Source of the DNA: Bacteroidales bacterium
Lineage (GTDB): Bacteria; Bacteroidota; Bacteroidia; Bacteroidales; Bacteroidaceae
Direction: 5' to 3'
Length of the DNA stretch: 64,000 nt
NCBI GenBank assembly: GCA_015654535.1
Contig: JAATGU010000049.1
Location: 1 to 64,000 of the forward strand
Below the pieces are notes generated by a model. That model was not told where the DNA came from. It did not search any database and was given only the letters and a program-made list of their open reading frames with translations. Below are positions 1-8,484 of this stretch, piece after piece. Position 1 is the stretch's first letter. Each line of letters opens with the position of its first letter. Both the position numbers and the translations under genes were made by a program.

Positions 1-1
1 A

Positions 2-853
2 TGTCGTGTTCGTCTTGGCTCCAGATTACCGGTTTATCTACCCATGCGCATGGATGATGAATTAATTGCTATTCTGAAAGATTTCAGAGAAAAGGGGGAA
101 GCTGTTGGAATTAAGCAATTTATTGTCCAAACCCACTTTCAATCTCCGTTGGAAGTTACTCCTGAGGCTTTGAAAGCAATTAAGTCTATTCTTTCTGCTG
201 GTTGGATTATCACCAACCAACTGGTATTTACAGTTGCTGCTTCTCGTAAGGGACATACAGCCAAACTAAGAAAAACATTGAATAGTGTGGGCGTTATTTG
301 TTATTATACCTTTACGGTAAAGGGTTTTAATGAAAATTATGCCATGTTTACTCCTGGGAGCAGATCTATGCAAGAGATGCATGAAGAGAAAGTGTTTGGA
401 GAAGTGCCAAAAGATCTGGAGTCTGCACTTTCTGCTATTATTCTTCAAAAAAAAGATTTCTCAAAGGACTTAAGGAGATTTTTGAAGGACAATAATCTCC
501 CTTTTGCAGCAACGGATAGAAGTGTACTAAACCTTCCTGGTATAGGTAAAAGTATGACTTTCTCCACGGTGGGAATCTCTTCTAAAGGGAAACGTATTCT
601 TAAATTTGAACATGATTCCGGACGTAAACATAGTCCTATTATTGATAAAATGGGTGAAGTATACATTATTGAAAATAAATCTATTGCTGCTTATTTACGG
701 CAATTGAAAGAAATGGGAGAATCCTTGGAAGAATACGCTTCTATCTGGAACTACGTGAGTGGAATTACTGAGCCTCGTTTTTCTGTTTATGAATACCCTA
801 AATTTGATTTTTCGGTTACAGATAAAATGACGAACTTACAACTTCGTGGATGA
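2..853 (+). CDS. KamA-family radical SAM protein, C-terminal part (5' end outside window)
   Basis: Reading is open from base 2, so the gene starts before the window; 283 residues are visible. The segment RVRLGSRLPVYLP followed by QTHF and LSAGWIITNQ matches the C-terminal half of lysine 2,3-aminomutase-like radical SAM enzymes, where a conserved R(L/M)PV and THF stretch line the barrel. The CxxxCxxC cluster motif that would define the family lies upstream of the window. The rest of the visible part diverges from classical lysine 2,3-aminomutase, so the substrate is not assigned. An internal ATG at 44 is open but lies inside the conserved core and is not a credible start. The 3' end overlaps the convergent MATE gene by 18 bp. 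Confidence 0.75.
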   Translation, partial: CRVRLGSRLPVYLPMRMDDELIAILKDFREKGEAVGIKQFIVQTHFQSPLEVTPEALKAIKSILSAGWIITNQLVFTVAASRKGHTAKLRKTLNSVGVICYYTFTVKGFNENYAMFTPGSRSMQEMHEEKVFGEVPKDLESALSAIILQKKDFSKDLRRFLKDNNLPFAATDRSVLNLPGIGKSMTFSTVGISSKGKRILKFEHDSGRKHSPIIDKMGEVYIIENKSIAAYLRQLKEMGESLEEYASIWNYVSGITEPRFSVYEYPKFDFSVTDKMTNLQLRG

Positions 854-2185
854 AGTAGTCATTAATCGTTTTTTTATTACGGCGAACCAAATGGTTGCAA
901 TGATTCCTTTGGCAATACTGGTGCTACTGATTGCCCACCAAATGCCGACAATTCCCATTCCCATTGATGTTAGCATAATGGCGAGAGGAATACGTAAGTA
1001 ATTGCATGTGATACTTATGATAGCGGGTGGTAATGTCCGTCCGGTTCCATAGAACAATCCCTGAGTGGTAATTTCCAACATCATAAAGAGTTGGGAATAT
1101 CCCGAAATGCCCAAATAAATCCCTCCGGCCAGTATGGCTGGTATTTCAGGAACAAATATAGAAAAGATTTCCTGCCCGAAGAAGATAAATAATAGAGTAC
1201 AGAAAGAACCAAAGATGGAAGTCATCCATAAGGTGGCTTTATACGATCTTAGTACCCGTTTATGTTTCCCTGCCGCATAGTTCTGAGATACAAAAGCACC
1301 GAGTGCACTCGAAAATCCTTGTGAGGTATTCCATGTGATGGCCTCAATTTGTCCTCCAGTGGTAAGTGTCATCAATCCGATGTGTCCTCCTTGTTCAGAA
1401 GCAAGGCGGCACAGGAACATATTGACAAAGGCAAAAAGTGTATTGAGAGTGGCGGCGGGAAGTCCTAGTTTAAAGATACGTTTAGTGTAACTTCCTTGCA
1501 ATTTAGTAAAAAGTGGGAAGCCGCCTAATACACTTCTTTTGAATTTAAGCTGATAAATGAAGAGGGCAAAAACGATTGCTTGAGACAGCCAGGTGGCTAT
1601 TGCTGCTCCCTTTGTTCCCCATCCAAATCCAAAGATGAAAATGGGGTCGAGTACTATATTTATAATTAGTCCGGTTCCACTAATATAAAATGGAGTTTTG
1701 CTCCTTCCTGCGGCATTATAAATGCCTGTAAAAGCAGTGGAAAGAAAAATAAAGGGCATTGCGATAGAGATAATCCGCAAATACTCCACTGCATTCTTCG
1801 AAATCTGATCTCCAAGTTCGTATATTCCAATGATAGGATGTGCACAACTGAAAAGTAAAATTCCCCAGCAGACAGATATAATGAGAGCGATGGTGATATT
1901 ATGGGAAGCAAACTTTTTAGCAGCGACTTCATCTCTTATTCCGATTGCCTGTCCCACACTTACCTCAGAACCAACTTTATTCAGTAAAGAAATAGAAGCC
2001 GACATCCAAGTGAGAATTCCTACAGATCCAACGGCAGCTACAGACTCACTACCTATTCTTCCTACCCAGGCCATATTAATAAGACTATATGCCATCTGTA
2101 TGAAAGACGTTGCCATGATTGGCATTGCCAAATTAAAAAGTTGTTTTAATATGGGGCCTTCCGTGAGGTTCTTTATTCCTTGCAT
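836..2185 (-). CDS. MATE family efflux transporter
   Basis: A 449-residue, strongly hydrophobic protein with about twelve predicted membrane helices in two repeated halves, the usual length and layout of MATE (MatE) exporters. The N-terminus reads LTEGPILKQLFNLAMPIMAT, typical of the family: a short amphipathic lead followed by an AMP(I)-containing first helix. These inner-membrane carriers expel drugs or metabolites in exchange for Na+ or H+; the substrate cannot be read from the sequence. It is a single-gene unit: a -7 promoter element lies about 25 bp upstream and its 3' end overlaps the convergent KamA-like gene. Confidence 0.9.
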   Translation of the reverse strand: MQGIKNLTEGPILKQLFNLAMPIMATSFIQMAYSLINMAWVGRIGSESVAAVGSVGILTWMSASISLLNKVGSEVSVGQAIGIRDEVAAKKFASHNITIALIISVCWGILLFSCAHPIIGIYELGDQISKNAVEYLRIISIAMPFIFLSTAFTGIYNAAGRSKTPFYISGTGLIINIVLDPIFIFGFGWGTKGAAIATWLSQAIVFALFIYQLKFKRSVLGGFPLFTKLQGSYTKRIFKLGLPAATLNTLFAFVNMFLCRLASEQGGHIGLMTLTTGGQIEAITWNTSQGFSSALGAFVSQNYAAGKHKRVLRSYKATLWMTSIFGSFCTLLFIFFGQEIFSIFVPEIPAILAGGIYLGISGYSQLFMMLEITTQGLFYGTGRTLPPAIISITCNYLRIPLAIMLTSMGMGIVGIWWAISSTSIAKGIIATIWFAVIKKRLMTTSSTKL

Positions 2186-2210
2186 TGAGTCTGTTTCATT
2201 AATTGAGTTG

Positions 2211-2218
2211 CAAAATTA
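2211..2218 (-). promoter_or_regulatory. -7 promoter element of the MATE gene
   Basis: On the minus strand this reads TAATTTTG, a match to the Bacteroides -7 consensus TAnnTTTG, 26 bp before the MATE start codon. No clear TTTG -33 box is seen at 19-21 bp. Confidence 0.5.
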
Positions 2219-2262
2219 GGAAATTATAATGGATGTTGGACTAATCTGTTTAGGAAAAGAAT

Positions 2263-2270
2263 TACCTTTG
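2263..2270 (+). promoter_or_regulatory. -7 promoter element of the TSUP/DUF1634 pair
   Basis: TACCTTTG matches TAnnTTTG and lies 40 bp before the ATG of the TSUP gene. A convincing -33 box is not visible. It faces away from the MATE promoter, making the 2186-2310 gap a divergent promoter region. Confidence 0.5.
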
Positions 2271-2310
2271 TGCCTTTATAGAAAATAAATAATAAAAAGC
2301 TGAATTTATT

Positions 2311-3144
2311 ATGTCCATTCTTGCATTTACGTGTATACTCTTATTAGGAGCCTACCTTGCTGGATTAGCCGGTTCGCTGACAGGTTTAGGTGGGGGAGTT
2401 GTTATCATTCCTTTGCTCACATTGGGTTTTAATATAGATATTCGTTACGCCATTGGCGCAGCACTTGTTGCCTCTATAGCCACTTCTTCCGGTTCGGCAA
2501 GTGCCTATGTGAAAGAGGGTATCACAAATATTCGTTTGGGTATGTTTCTTGAGATAGCCACAACAATAGGTGCAGTGACGGGTGCGGCGATAGCTGTTTA
2601 TATGCCCACGAATGTGATTGCCATTATTTTTGGTATGACATTGATTTTTTCCGCCGCTATGACTTTGAGGAAGAAGCACGATCAAGCAGGCTTTATCGGA
2701 AGTAAGGCAGCCCAGCGATTTAAACTGAATGGTTCTTATCCTACTAAAGAAGGTGAAGTACAGTATCAGTTAATTAATGTGGCGGGAGGCTTTTCTATCA
2801 TGTCTCTTGCCGGAGTGCTTTCTGGATTATTGGGCATCGGTTCGGGAGCATTAAAAGTACTTGCTATGGATACAGCTATGCGAACTCCTTTTAAAGTAAG
2901 TACCACCACCAGTAATTTTATGGTGGGAGTGACTGCTGCCGCCAGTGCGGTGGTTTATTTGCAAAGAGGATATATTGATCCGGGAATCGCCTTTCCAGTA
3001 ATTATCGGTGTACTGTTCGGCGCATTTACAGGTACAAAATTACTTCACCGAATGAATGTAAAAGTGTTACGATTGATATTTAGTATTGCAATAACTGTTG
3101 TTGCAATCAATATGATGTATAATGGCTTTAATCATAAATTCTGA
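2311..3144 (+). CDS. TSUP (TauE/SafE) family membrane transporter
   Basis: A 277-residue membrane protein with two related hydrophobic halves. The N-terminal glycine-rich stretch GSLTGLGGGVVIIPLL and the second-half SGLLGIGSGALKVLAM are the duplicated signature of TauE/SafE-type exporters of sulfite, sulfoacetate or other small organosulfur anions. The substrate is not determined by sequence. It is followed after 6 bp by a DUF1634 gene, a frequent partner of this family in anaerobes, so the two are probably co-transcribed and may act together. Confidence 0.88.
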   Translation: MSILAFTCILLLGAYLAGLAGSLTGLGGGVVIIPLLTLGFNIDIRYAIGAALVASIATSSGSASAYVKEGITNIRLGMFLEIATTIGAVTGAAIAVYMPTNVIAIIFGMTLIFSAAMTLRKKHDQAGFIGSKAAQRFKLNGSYPTKEGEVQYQLINVAGGFSIMSLAGVLSGLLGIGSGALKVLAMDTAMRTPFKVSTTTSNFMVGVTAAASAVVYLQRGYIDPGIAFPVIIGVLFGAFTGTKLLHRMNVKVLRLIFSIAITVVAINMMYNGFNHKF

Positions 3145-3150
3145 TAGAAG

Positions 3151-3549
3151 ATGAAGAAATTAAGCAAGTTATTATCCGGTGATCATGATATAGAACAATT
3201 TATTGGTACATTACTTCGCTATGGGGTTGTTTCGGCAAGTATTGTTGCGTTTGTTGGTGGCATCCTCTATCTTTTTGTCCATGGCATGGAGATTATGCCA
3301 GACTACTCGTCATTTCACAGTGAATCTGCTTCTTACACCCATCTTTCGGGTATCATCAAAGGAGTAATTTCGGGGAAAGCCCGTGAAATTATACAACTTG
3401 GTGTGGTAATTCTTATTCTCACACCGATTATGCGGATTGTCTGTTCCCTTTTTTCTTTCGCAATAGAGAAAGACAGGATGTACGTGATAATCACTTTTAT
3501 TGTGCTGTGCGTAATCTTGTTTAGTATGTTTAGCGGCATGAAAATCTGA
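3151..3549 (+). CDS. DUF1634 membrane protein
   Basis: A 132-residue protein with three predicted membrane helices (about residues 25-48, 78-98 and 105-125). The N-terminal segment IEQFIGTLLRYGVVSAS is characteristic of DUF1634. The domain has no proven biochemical role but commonly sits directly behind a TSUP transporter gene, as here with a 6-bp gap. A supporting-subunit role for the transporter is an inference from that pairing. Confidence 0.8.
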   Translation: MKKLSKLLSGDHDIEQFIGTLLRYGVVSASIVAFVGGILYLFVHGMEIMPDYSSFHSESASYTHLSGIIKGVISGKAREIIQLGVVILILTPIMRIVCSLFSFAIEKDRMYVIITFIVLCVILFSMFSGMKI

Positions 3550-3640
3550 TGAAAACATATTTGTAACACTATCTTTAAACGTTTGTAACATCAGAGGACT
3601 TACTTTGCATATCGATAAACAGAAATAATACCGATTGGCA

Positions 3641-4819
3641 ATGATAGGTCTTTTTAACGATTGTTTTCCTCCTATAATGGATGGAGTATCTCTAACGACA
3701 CAAAATTATGCTTACTGGTTAAACCGGAAAATTGGCAATGTTTGTGTGGTGACTCCAAAGTCTCCTAATGTGAAAGATGAAGAAGATTACCCCATTTACC
3801 GTTATTCTTCCATTCCTATCCCTATGCGGAAGCCTTACAGATTTGGGTTTCCAAGGATTGACTGGCCTTTTCACGAGCAAATAAACCAATTGTCGTTTGA
3901 ATTAGTTCATGCGCATTGTCCTTTCTCTTCGGGCGCATTGGCTATGCGTATTGCTAAATCACAAAATATTCCTTTAATAGCCACGTTTCATTCCAAGTAC
4001 AAAGCCGATTTTGAACGTGCTATTCCCAATAAGATGTTGGTGAATTACCTGATAAAAAATGTAATTCGATTTTATGAATCTGCCGATGAAGTGTGGATTC
4101 CTCAGGCTGCGGTGGAAGAGACGCTTCGTGAGTACGGTTATAAAGGCAAAGTGGAAGTAATAGATAATGGCAATGATTTTTCCGATTATACTTCCCTTTA
4201 TCCTCTGCGGGAACTTATCCGGAAGGAACTACATGTGAGCGATCGGGAATTTGTGTTTTTGTTTGTAGGGCAACATATTCTGGAAAAGAATTTGGTGTTT
4301 CTTTTAGAATCGTTATCGCATATAATAGATATTCCGTTTAAAATGTATTTTATTGGTTCCGGTTATGCCTCCGGAGAGTTGAAACGGTTGTCGGACTCGC
4401 TGGGACTTTCCTCAAAAGTATTTTTTAAAGGAACTATTACTGATCGGGAAACATTGAGGGGTTACTACGCAGCGGCCGATTTATTCCTATTTCCTTCCTT
4501 ATATGATAATGCTCCCTTGGTAGTTCGGGAAGCCGCAGCACTGCATACCCCTTCTGTGTTGATTGCCGGTTCCACATCGGCTGAAATAATAACCGATTCT
4601 TTTAATGGATTCTTAACTGCAAACACGCCCCGTGATTATGCGCAAAAGATCCGGGAGCTGACTGCTTCCCCGCTTTTAATGCAAATGGTGGGCGACAAGG
4701 CTTCGCAAAATATTGCCCGTTCATGGGAAGAGGTGGTAGATGAAGTTTACGACAGATACATGAGTTTAATAAGAAGAACTTCAGGCGTTCAGAAAAACTT
4801 TTTATGGGAAGCAATCTGA
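3641..4819 (+). CDS. GT4-type glycosyltransferase
   Basis: A GT-B fold glycosyltransferase of 392 residues counted from the ATG at 3641; a TTG two codons upstream (3635) is an alternative start. The N-terminal GLFNDCFPPIMDGV is the acceptor-side loop seen in family GT4 enzymes that transfer hexoses to lipids or glycans. HAHCPFSSGALA and ATFHSKYKADF fit the lipid glucosyl/mannosyltransferase group. The donor-site EX7E motif appears as D289-x7-E297 in LYDNAPLVVREAA, with the first acid changed to Asp. It overlaps the next gene by 16 bp, and that gene is a flippase-like membrane protein, so a role in making a membrane-linked glycan or glycolipid is likely but not proven. Confidence 0.85.
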   Translation: MIGLFNDCFPPIMDGVSLTTQNYAYWLNRKIGNVCVVTPKSPNVKDEEDYPIYRYSSIPIPMRKPYRFGFPRIDWPFHEQINQLSFELVHAHCPFSSGALAMRIAKSQNIPLIATFHSKYKADFERAIPNKMLVNYLIKNVIRFYESADEVWIPQAAVEETLREYGYKGKVEVIDNGNDFSDYTSLYPLRELIRKELHVSDREFVFLFVGQHILEKNLVFLLESLSHIIDIPFKMYFIGSGYASGELKRLSDSLGLSSKVFFKGTITDRETLRGYYAAADLFLFPSLYDNAPLVVREAAALHTPSVLIAGSTSAEIITDSFNGFLTANTPRDYAQKIRELTASPLLMQMVGDKASQNIARSWEEVVDEVYDRYMSLIRRTSGVQKNFLWEAI

Positions 4820-5820
4820 GAGTTTTTAAAACTGGATATATTCTAATTCCGGTCATTATCGGACTATCAGTCGTGGGTTGGATGTTTTACAATGAGATAG
4901 ATACTAACATATTTTCCTCTGTTATTTTTAGCGGGCGGATGTTCTTTTTTATCACTTTGGCTTTTCTACTGATGTTTGCTCGTGACTGGGGATTGATGTG
5001 GCGTTATCGATTGATGGCGGACAAAAAAATATCTTGGCGGCAAGCTTTTAATGTGAACATCCTTTGCGAATTTACCTCCGCCGTCACCCCGTTGGCAGTG
5101 GGAGGGAGTAGTTTGGTTGTTCTCTTTCTGAATAAAGAAGGATTGAATGCCGGACGCAGTGCGGCGATCATGATCTCCTGCCTCTTTCTGGACGAATTAT
5201 TCTTTGTGGTTGCTTGTGCCTTGGTTTTTATCTTTATCCCATTAGAACAGTTATTTGGAACATCTACCGCTCTTTCATCTGGCGTTCGCACCTTGTTTTT
5301 TATAGTCAATGGTTTGATTGCCTTATGGACATTTTTACTTTTCATTGCTCTTTTTAAACGCCCCGACTGGGTAAAGGTTCTTCTTGGAGGTATTTTCCGC
5401 CTACGAATTTTTCGTTCATGGAATAAGTCGGTAACTAAGTTTACTGATAATTTGGAAAACTGCTCTCACGAGTTTAGCCGGAAACCCTTTTCTTTTTGGC
5501 TCAAATCATTTTTTGCCACTGCTTTTTCCTGGTGTTGTCGATATCTGGTTGTCAATGCCCTTCTGCTTGCATTTACTCCACTGGGAAATCATTTGATAGC
5601 CTTTGCCCGCCAGCTGATTTTATGGATTATCATGGCTGTTAGCCCCACACCTGGAGGAAGTGGGTTGGGCGAATTCATGTTTAAGGAATACTATGCCGAT
5701 TTTTTTGCCGTTCCCGGAGTAGCGCTAATCGTAGCCTTTATTTGGAGGGTAATTACTTATTATATGTATCTTATTGCTGGTGTGTGTGTTATTCCTCAAT
5801 GGATAAAGAAACTTCGTTGA
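4804..5820 (+). CDS. LPG synthase/flippase-like (UPF0104) membrane protein
   Basis: A 338-residue polytopic protein with about eight membrane helices. The segments FTSAVTPLAVGGSS and AVSPTPGGSGLGEFMF carry the TP-x-GGSG-type motifs that recur in the lysylphosphatidylglycerol synthase transmembrane domain (UPF0104/YbhN). It lacks the C-terminal aminoacyl-transferase domain of MprF, so it would be a stand-alone membrane/flippase part. The ATG lies inside the last codons of the glycosyltransferase, which implies translational coupling and a common pathway, probably moving or modifying a lipid product. Confidence 0.82.
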   Translation: MGSNLRVFKTGYILIPVIIGLSVVGWMFYNEIDTNIFSSVIFSGRMFFFITLAFLLMFARDWGLMWRYRLMADKKISWRQAFNVNILCEFTSAVTPLAVGGSSLVVLFLNKEGLNAGRSAAIMISCLFLDELFFVVACALVFIFIPLEQLFGTSTALSSGVRTLFFIVNGLIALWTFLLFIALFKRPDWVKVLLGGIFRLRIFRSWNKSVTKFTDNLENCSHEFSRKPFSFWLKSFFATAFSWCCRYLVVNALLLAFTPLGNHLIAFARQLILWIIMAVSPTPGGSGLGEFMFKEYYADFFAVPGVALIVAFIWRVITYYMYLIAGVCVIPQWIKKLR

Positions 5821-5921
5821 CACAGGAATGTTAACTAAACTTCATCTGATTGTAAACAAATTGAAATATTGTTTTATGATCTTTACCTCCGGAAACAGAA
5901 CTCTATAAACAAGACTGTAAA

Positions 5922-6080
5922 ATGAAAAGACCGAGATTTACACATCCACAACATTTTATGCTCATTGGCTTGTTAATGGCTTTTTTAGGAATTTCTTTTT
6001 TGCTTTACATGGGAAATTCCCTCTATCAAACCAGCCAGCGTATGCATAATGAAAACTCTTCTACCTACGCTGCTAAATAA
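5922..6080 (+). CDS. 52-residue single-span membrane peptide
   Basis: A short open frame with ATG start and TAA stop encodes 52 residues. A basic N-terminus (MKRPRFTHPQHF) is followed by one hydrophobic helix, about residues 12-30 (MLIGLLMAFLGISFLLYMG), and a polar tail. The positive-inside pattern suggests the N-terminus is cytoplasmic. I do not recognise the family. It sits about 100 bp behind the flippase-like gene and in front of the palindrome array, in the same direction as both neighbours. Translation is plausible from composition but unproven. Confidence 0.5.
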   Translation: MKRPRFTHPQHFMLIGLLMAFLGISFLLYMGNSLYQTSQRMHNENSSTYAAK

Positions 6081-6112
6081 ATCTTTTAGGCAGATCTAAA
6101 ATGTTTCTATTA

Positions 6113-6216
6113 TGATATATATCAAACATCCAATTTGATATATATCATTGAGTTGCTTTGATATGTATCATAAATGTACATTGATATATATCATAAATGT
6201 ACATTGATATATATCA
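6113..6216. repeat. Five 12-bp palindromes at an exact 23-bp period
   Basis: TGATATATATCA occurs at 6113, 6136, 6182 and 6205, and a one-mismatch copy TGATATGTATCA at 6159. All five starts are exactly 23 bp apart, leaving 11-bp spacers; the last two spacers are identical (TAAATGTACAT). Each core is a perfect or near-perfect palindrome, as expected for a dimeric DNA-binding protein. The array ends 90 bp before the trehalose synthase start. Function is inferred; no regulator gene adjoins it. Confidence 0.85.
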
Positions 6217-6305
6217 AAGCGTAATTAGGTCTTTACTGAACAAAGAACGTGTGTGGTTGTTTTTTATAAAGATACAGATCAGTTCTGGAATCAACTACAT
6301 ATACA

Positions 6306-8483
6306 ATGCTTATGAAACTTTTCATCATTTCCAACAGACTTCCTGTAAAGGCTAACAGAACCGATAACAATGACTTTGAATTTACTCGTAGCGAGGGAGG
6401 ATTGGCCACAGGATTAGGATCGCTTACTATGGAAGTGGAACAGCATTGGATAGGATGGCCTGGCGTGCATACCGAAACAGACGCAGAGCAGAAAGAAATC
6501 ACTGAACATCTTCGCCCGCTGAACTTTCATCCTGTGTTTTTAACTCCTGAGCAAGTGGAAAATTATTATGAAGGATATAGTAATAGTATACTTTGGCCTC
6601 TTTGTCATTACTTTTTTGCTTTTATAGAGTATGAAAATAAATATTGGGAATCATATAAGGAAGTCAATAACCTATTTTGCCAGACGGCAGTTCCGCTCAT
6701 AGAACCAGGAGATATAATCTGGGTTCAGGATTATCAACTAATGCTTCTTCCACAGATGCTCCGAAAGTCATTAGACGATGTCAGTATTGGTTATTTTCAT
6801 CATATTCCTTTCCCTTCTTATGAATTATTTCGTGTGCTTCCCGAGCGGGCCGAAATTCTTGAAGGACTATTGGGAGCTGATCTTATCGGTTTTCATATTC
6901 ACGATTATATGAGGCACTTTGTGAGTACTGTAGAAAGAGTTCTTGATTTAAGATTTAAGTTGGATAATGTGTTGCTCAAAGATAGAATATCTTATGTCGA
7001 TGCCTTTCCCATGGGAATCAATTATTCGCTTTATAACGATGCAATACTCAATCCTAAAGTTCAACAAAAAGCCGTTGAACTTAAAAAAGACTATGGCACT
7101 CATAAGTTAATTCTTTCAGTGGACAGACTAGACTATAGCAAAGGAATTCTTCACCGTTTAAAAGGCTTTGCCCTTTTTTTGGAAAAACATCCTGAATATA
7201 AAGAAAAAGTCTCAATGGCTATGATTATTGTTCCTTCCCGGGATACAGTGGATAGATATGCCGATTTGAAAACAAAAATAGATGAAGCTATTGGGGCTAT
7301 TAATGGAATGTATTCCACTATAAACTGGACTGCGGTTTACTATTTCTATCGAAGCTTTGATTTGGAAGAGTTGCTTGCAATGTATTATATTGCTGATATT
7401 GCCTTAGTTACTCCTCTTAGAGACGGGATGAACTTAGTAGCGAAAGAATATATTGCAACTAAAAGAGATACTCCGGGTGTATTGATTCTTAGTGAAATGG
7501 CTGGATCAGCCATTGAATTAAGTGATGCTATAATTGTAAATCCTAATGATCTAGGGCAAATAGAGCAAGCCATTCTTCAAGCAATGGAAATGCCTATTGA
7601 AGAACAATTAGATAAAATGCATTTGATGCAGAATCTTCTTTTAAAACAAACAGTGAAGAAGTGGGCTGGTGATTTTGTTCAAGAACTTGAATCAATCAGA
7701 GATAAGAATCAAACTTTAAATCGGAAAAAAATTGATGAGACTATTTTTAAGGAAATGAAAAGGAAGTATCAGAAAACGACGAAAAGATTGTTTATATTAG
7801 ATTATGATGGTACACTTTCCGCTTTCAAAAATCGTCCGGAAGATGCTTTCCCCACAAAGGAGCTGTTAAAAATACTTGAACAACTATGCGCAGATAAGAA
7901 AAATAAGGTAGTTATTAGTAGTGGAAGGGATCATCAGACATTGGACAAATGGTTTGGACATTTACCACTTGCCCTTGCTGCAGAACACGGTGCTTTTTAT
8001 AAAGAAGAGGGAGTGTGGCATGAGAATATAAAAGCTGATCCTTGGGATGACGAGATACTTTCTATCTTTCAGACCTTTATTGATAAAACGCCACGTTCTA
8101 AACTGGAGAAGAAAGAAACGGCATTGGTATGGCATTATCGTAATGTGGATGATTGGCTGGCTTCTTTACGTGAACAGCAATTAGTCAATGCATTGATTAA
8201 CCCTTGTGCCCGGCAGAATCTTCAGATTATGCGTGGAGATAAAATTGTGGAAATAAAATCTCCTCTTTTTACAAAAGGGTCGGAAGCTCGCAGAATATTG
8301 CAGAATGATTCGTTCGATTTTATTCTTGCTATGGGGGATGATACAACGGATGAAGATACTTTTCGTGAATTACCAGAGGATACTTTTACTATTAAAATAG
8401 GAAATATCTCCGAAATGGCTCGCTATAGCTTGCTTTTACAATCGGAGGTTCTTCCATTTTTAAAACGTTTGATCAGTAAATAG
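6306..8483 (+). CDS. Bifunctional trehalose-6-phosphate synthase/phosphatase
   Basis: A 725-residue fusion. The first ~470 residues are a GT20 trehalose-6-phosphate synthase: SNRLPV near the start, the UDP-glucose loop EGGLATGLGS, YFHHIPFPS, DRLDYSKGI and DGMNLVAKEY are all present. The remainder is an OtsB-type HAD phosphatase whose motif I is LDYDGT with D499 and D501, and whose late acidic motif is MGDDTTDEDTF. Together they would convert UDP-glucose and glucose-6-phosphate to trehalose in the cytoplasm. Two starts (6306 and 6312) are possible since the protein begins MLM. The palindrome array lies upstream and is the obvious candidate for regulation. The 3' end is 1 bp from the convergent GH15 gene. 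Confidence 0.93.
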   Translation: MLMKLFIISNRLPVKANRTDNNDFEFTRSEGGLATGLGSLTMEVEQHWIGWPGVHTETDAEQKEITEHLRPLNFHPVFLTPEQVENYYEGYSNSILWPLCHYFFAFIEYENKYWESYKEVNNLFCQTAVPLIEPGDIIWVQDYQLMLLPQMLRKSLDDVSIGYFHHIPFPSYELFRVLPERAEILEGLLGADLIGFHIHDYMRHFVSTVERVLDLRFKLDNVLLKDRISYVDAFPMGINYSLYNDAILNPKVQQKAVELKKDYGTHKLILSVDRLDYSKGILHRLKGFALFLEKHPEYKEKVSMAMIIVPSRDTVDRYADLKTKIDEAIGAINGMYSTINWTAVYYFYRSFDLEELLAMYYIADIALVTPLRDGMNLVAKEYIATKRDTPGVLILSEMAGSAIELSDAIIVNPNDLGQIEQAILQAMEMPIEEQLDKMHLMQNLLLKQTVKKWAGDFVQELESIRDKNQTLNRKKIDETIFKEMKRKYQKTTKRLFILDYDGTLSAFKNRPEDAFPTKELLKILEQLCADKKNKVVISSGRDHQTLDKWFGHLPLALAAEHGAFYKEEGVWHENIKADPWDDEILSIFQTFIDKTPRSKLEKKETALVWHYRNVDDWLASLREQQLVNALINPCARQNLQIMRGDKIVEIKSPLFTKGSEARRILQNDSFDFILAMGDDTTDEDTFRELPEDTFTIKIGNISEMARYSLLLQSEVLPFLKRLISK

Positions 8484-8484
8484 A

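Noticed and set aside
6113..6216. CRISPR-like array
   Set aside because: The 12-bp palindromic repeat and 11-bp spacers are far too short for CRISPR, two spacers are identical, and no cas genes are present.
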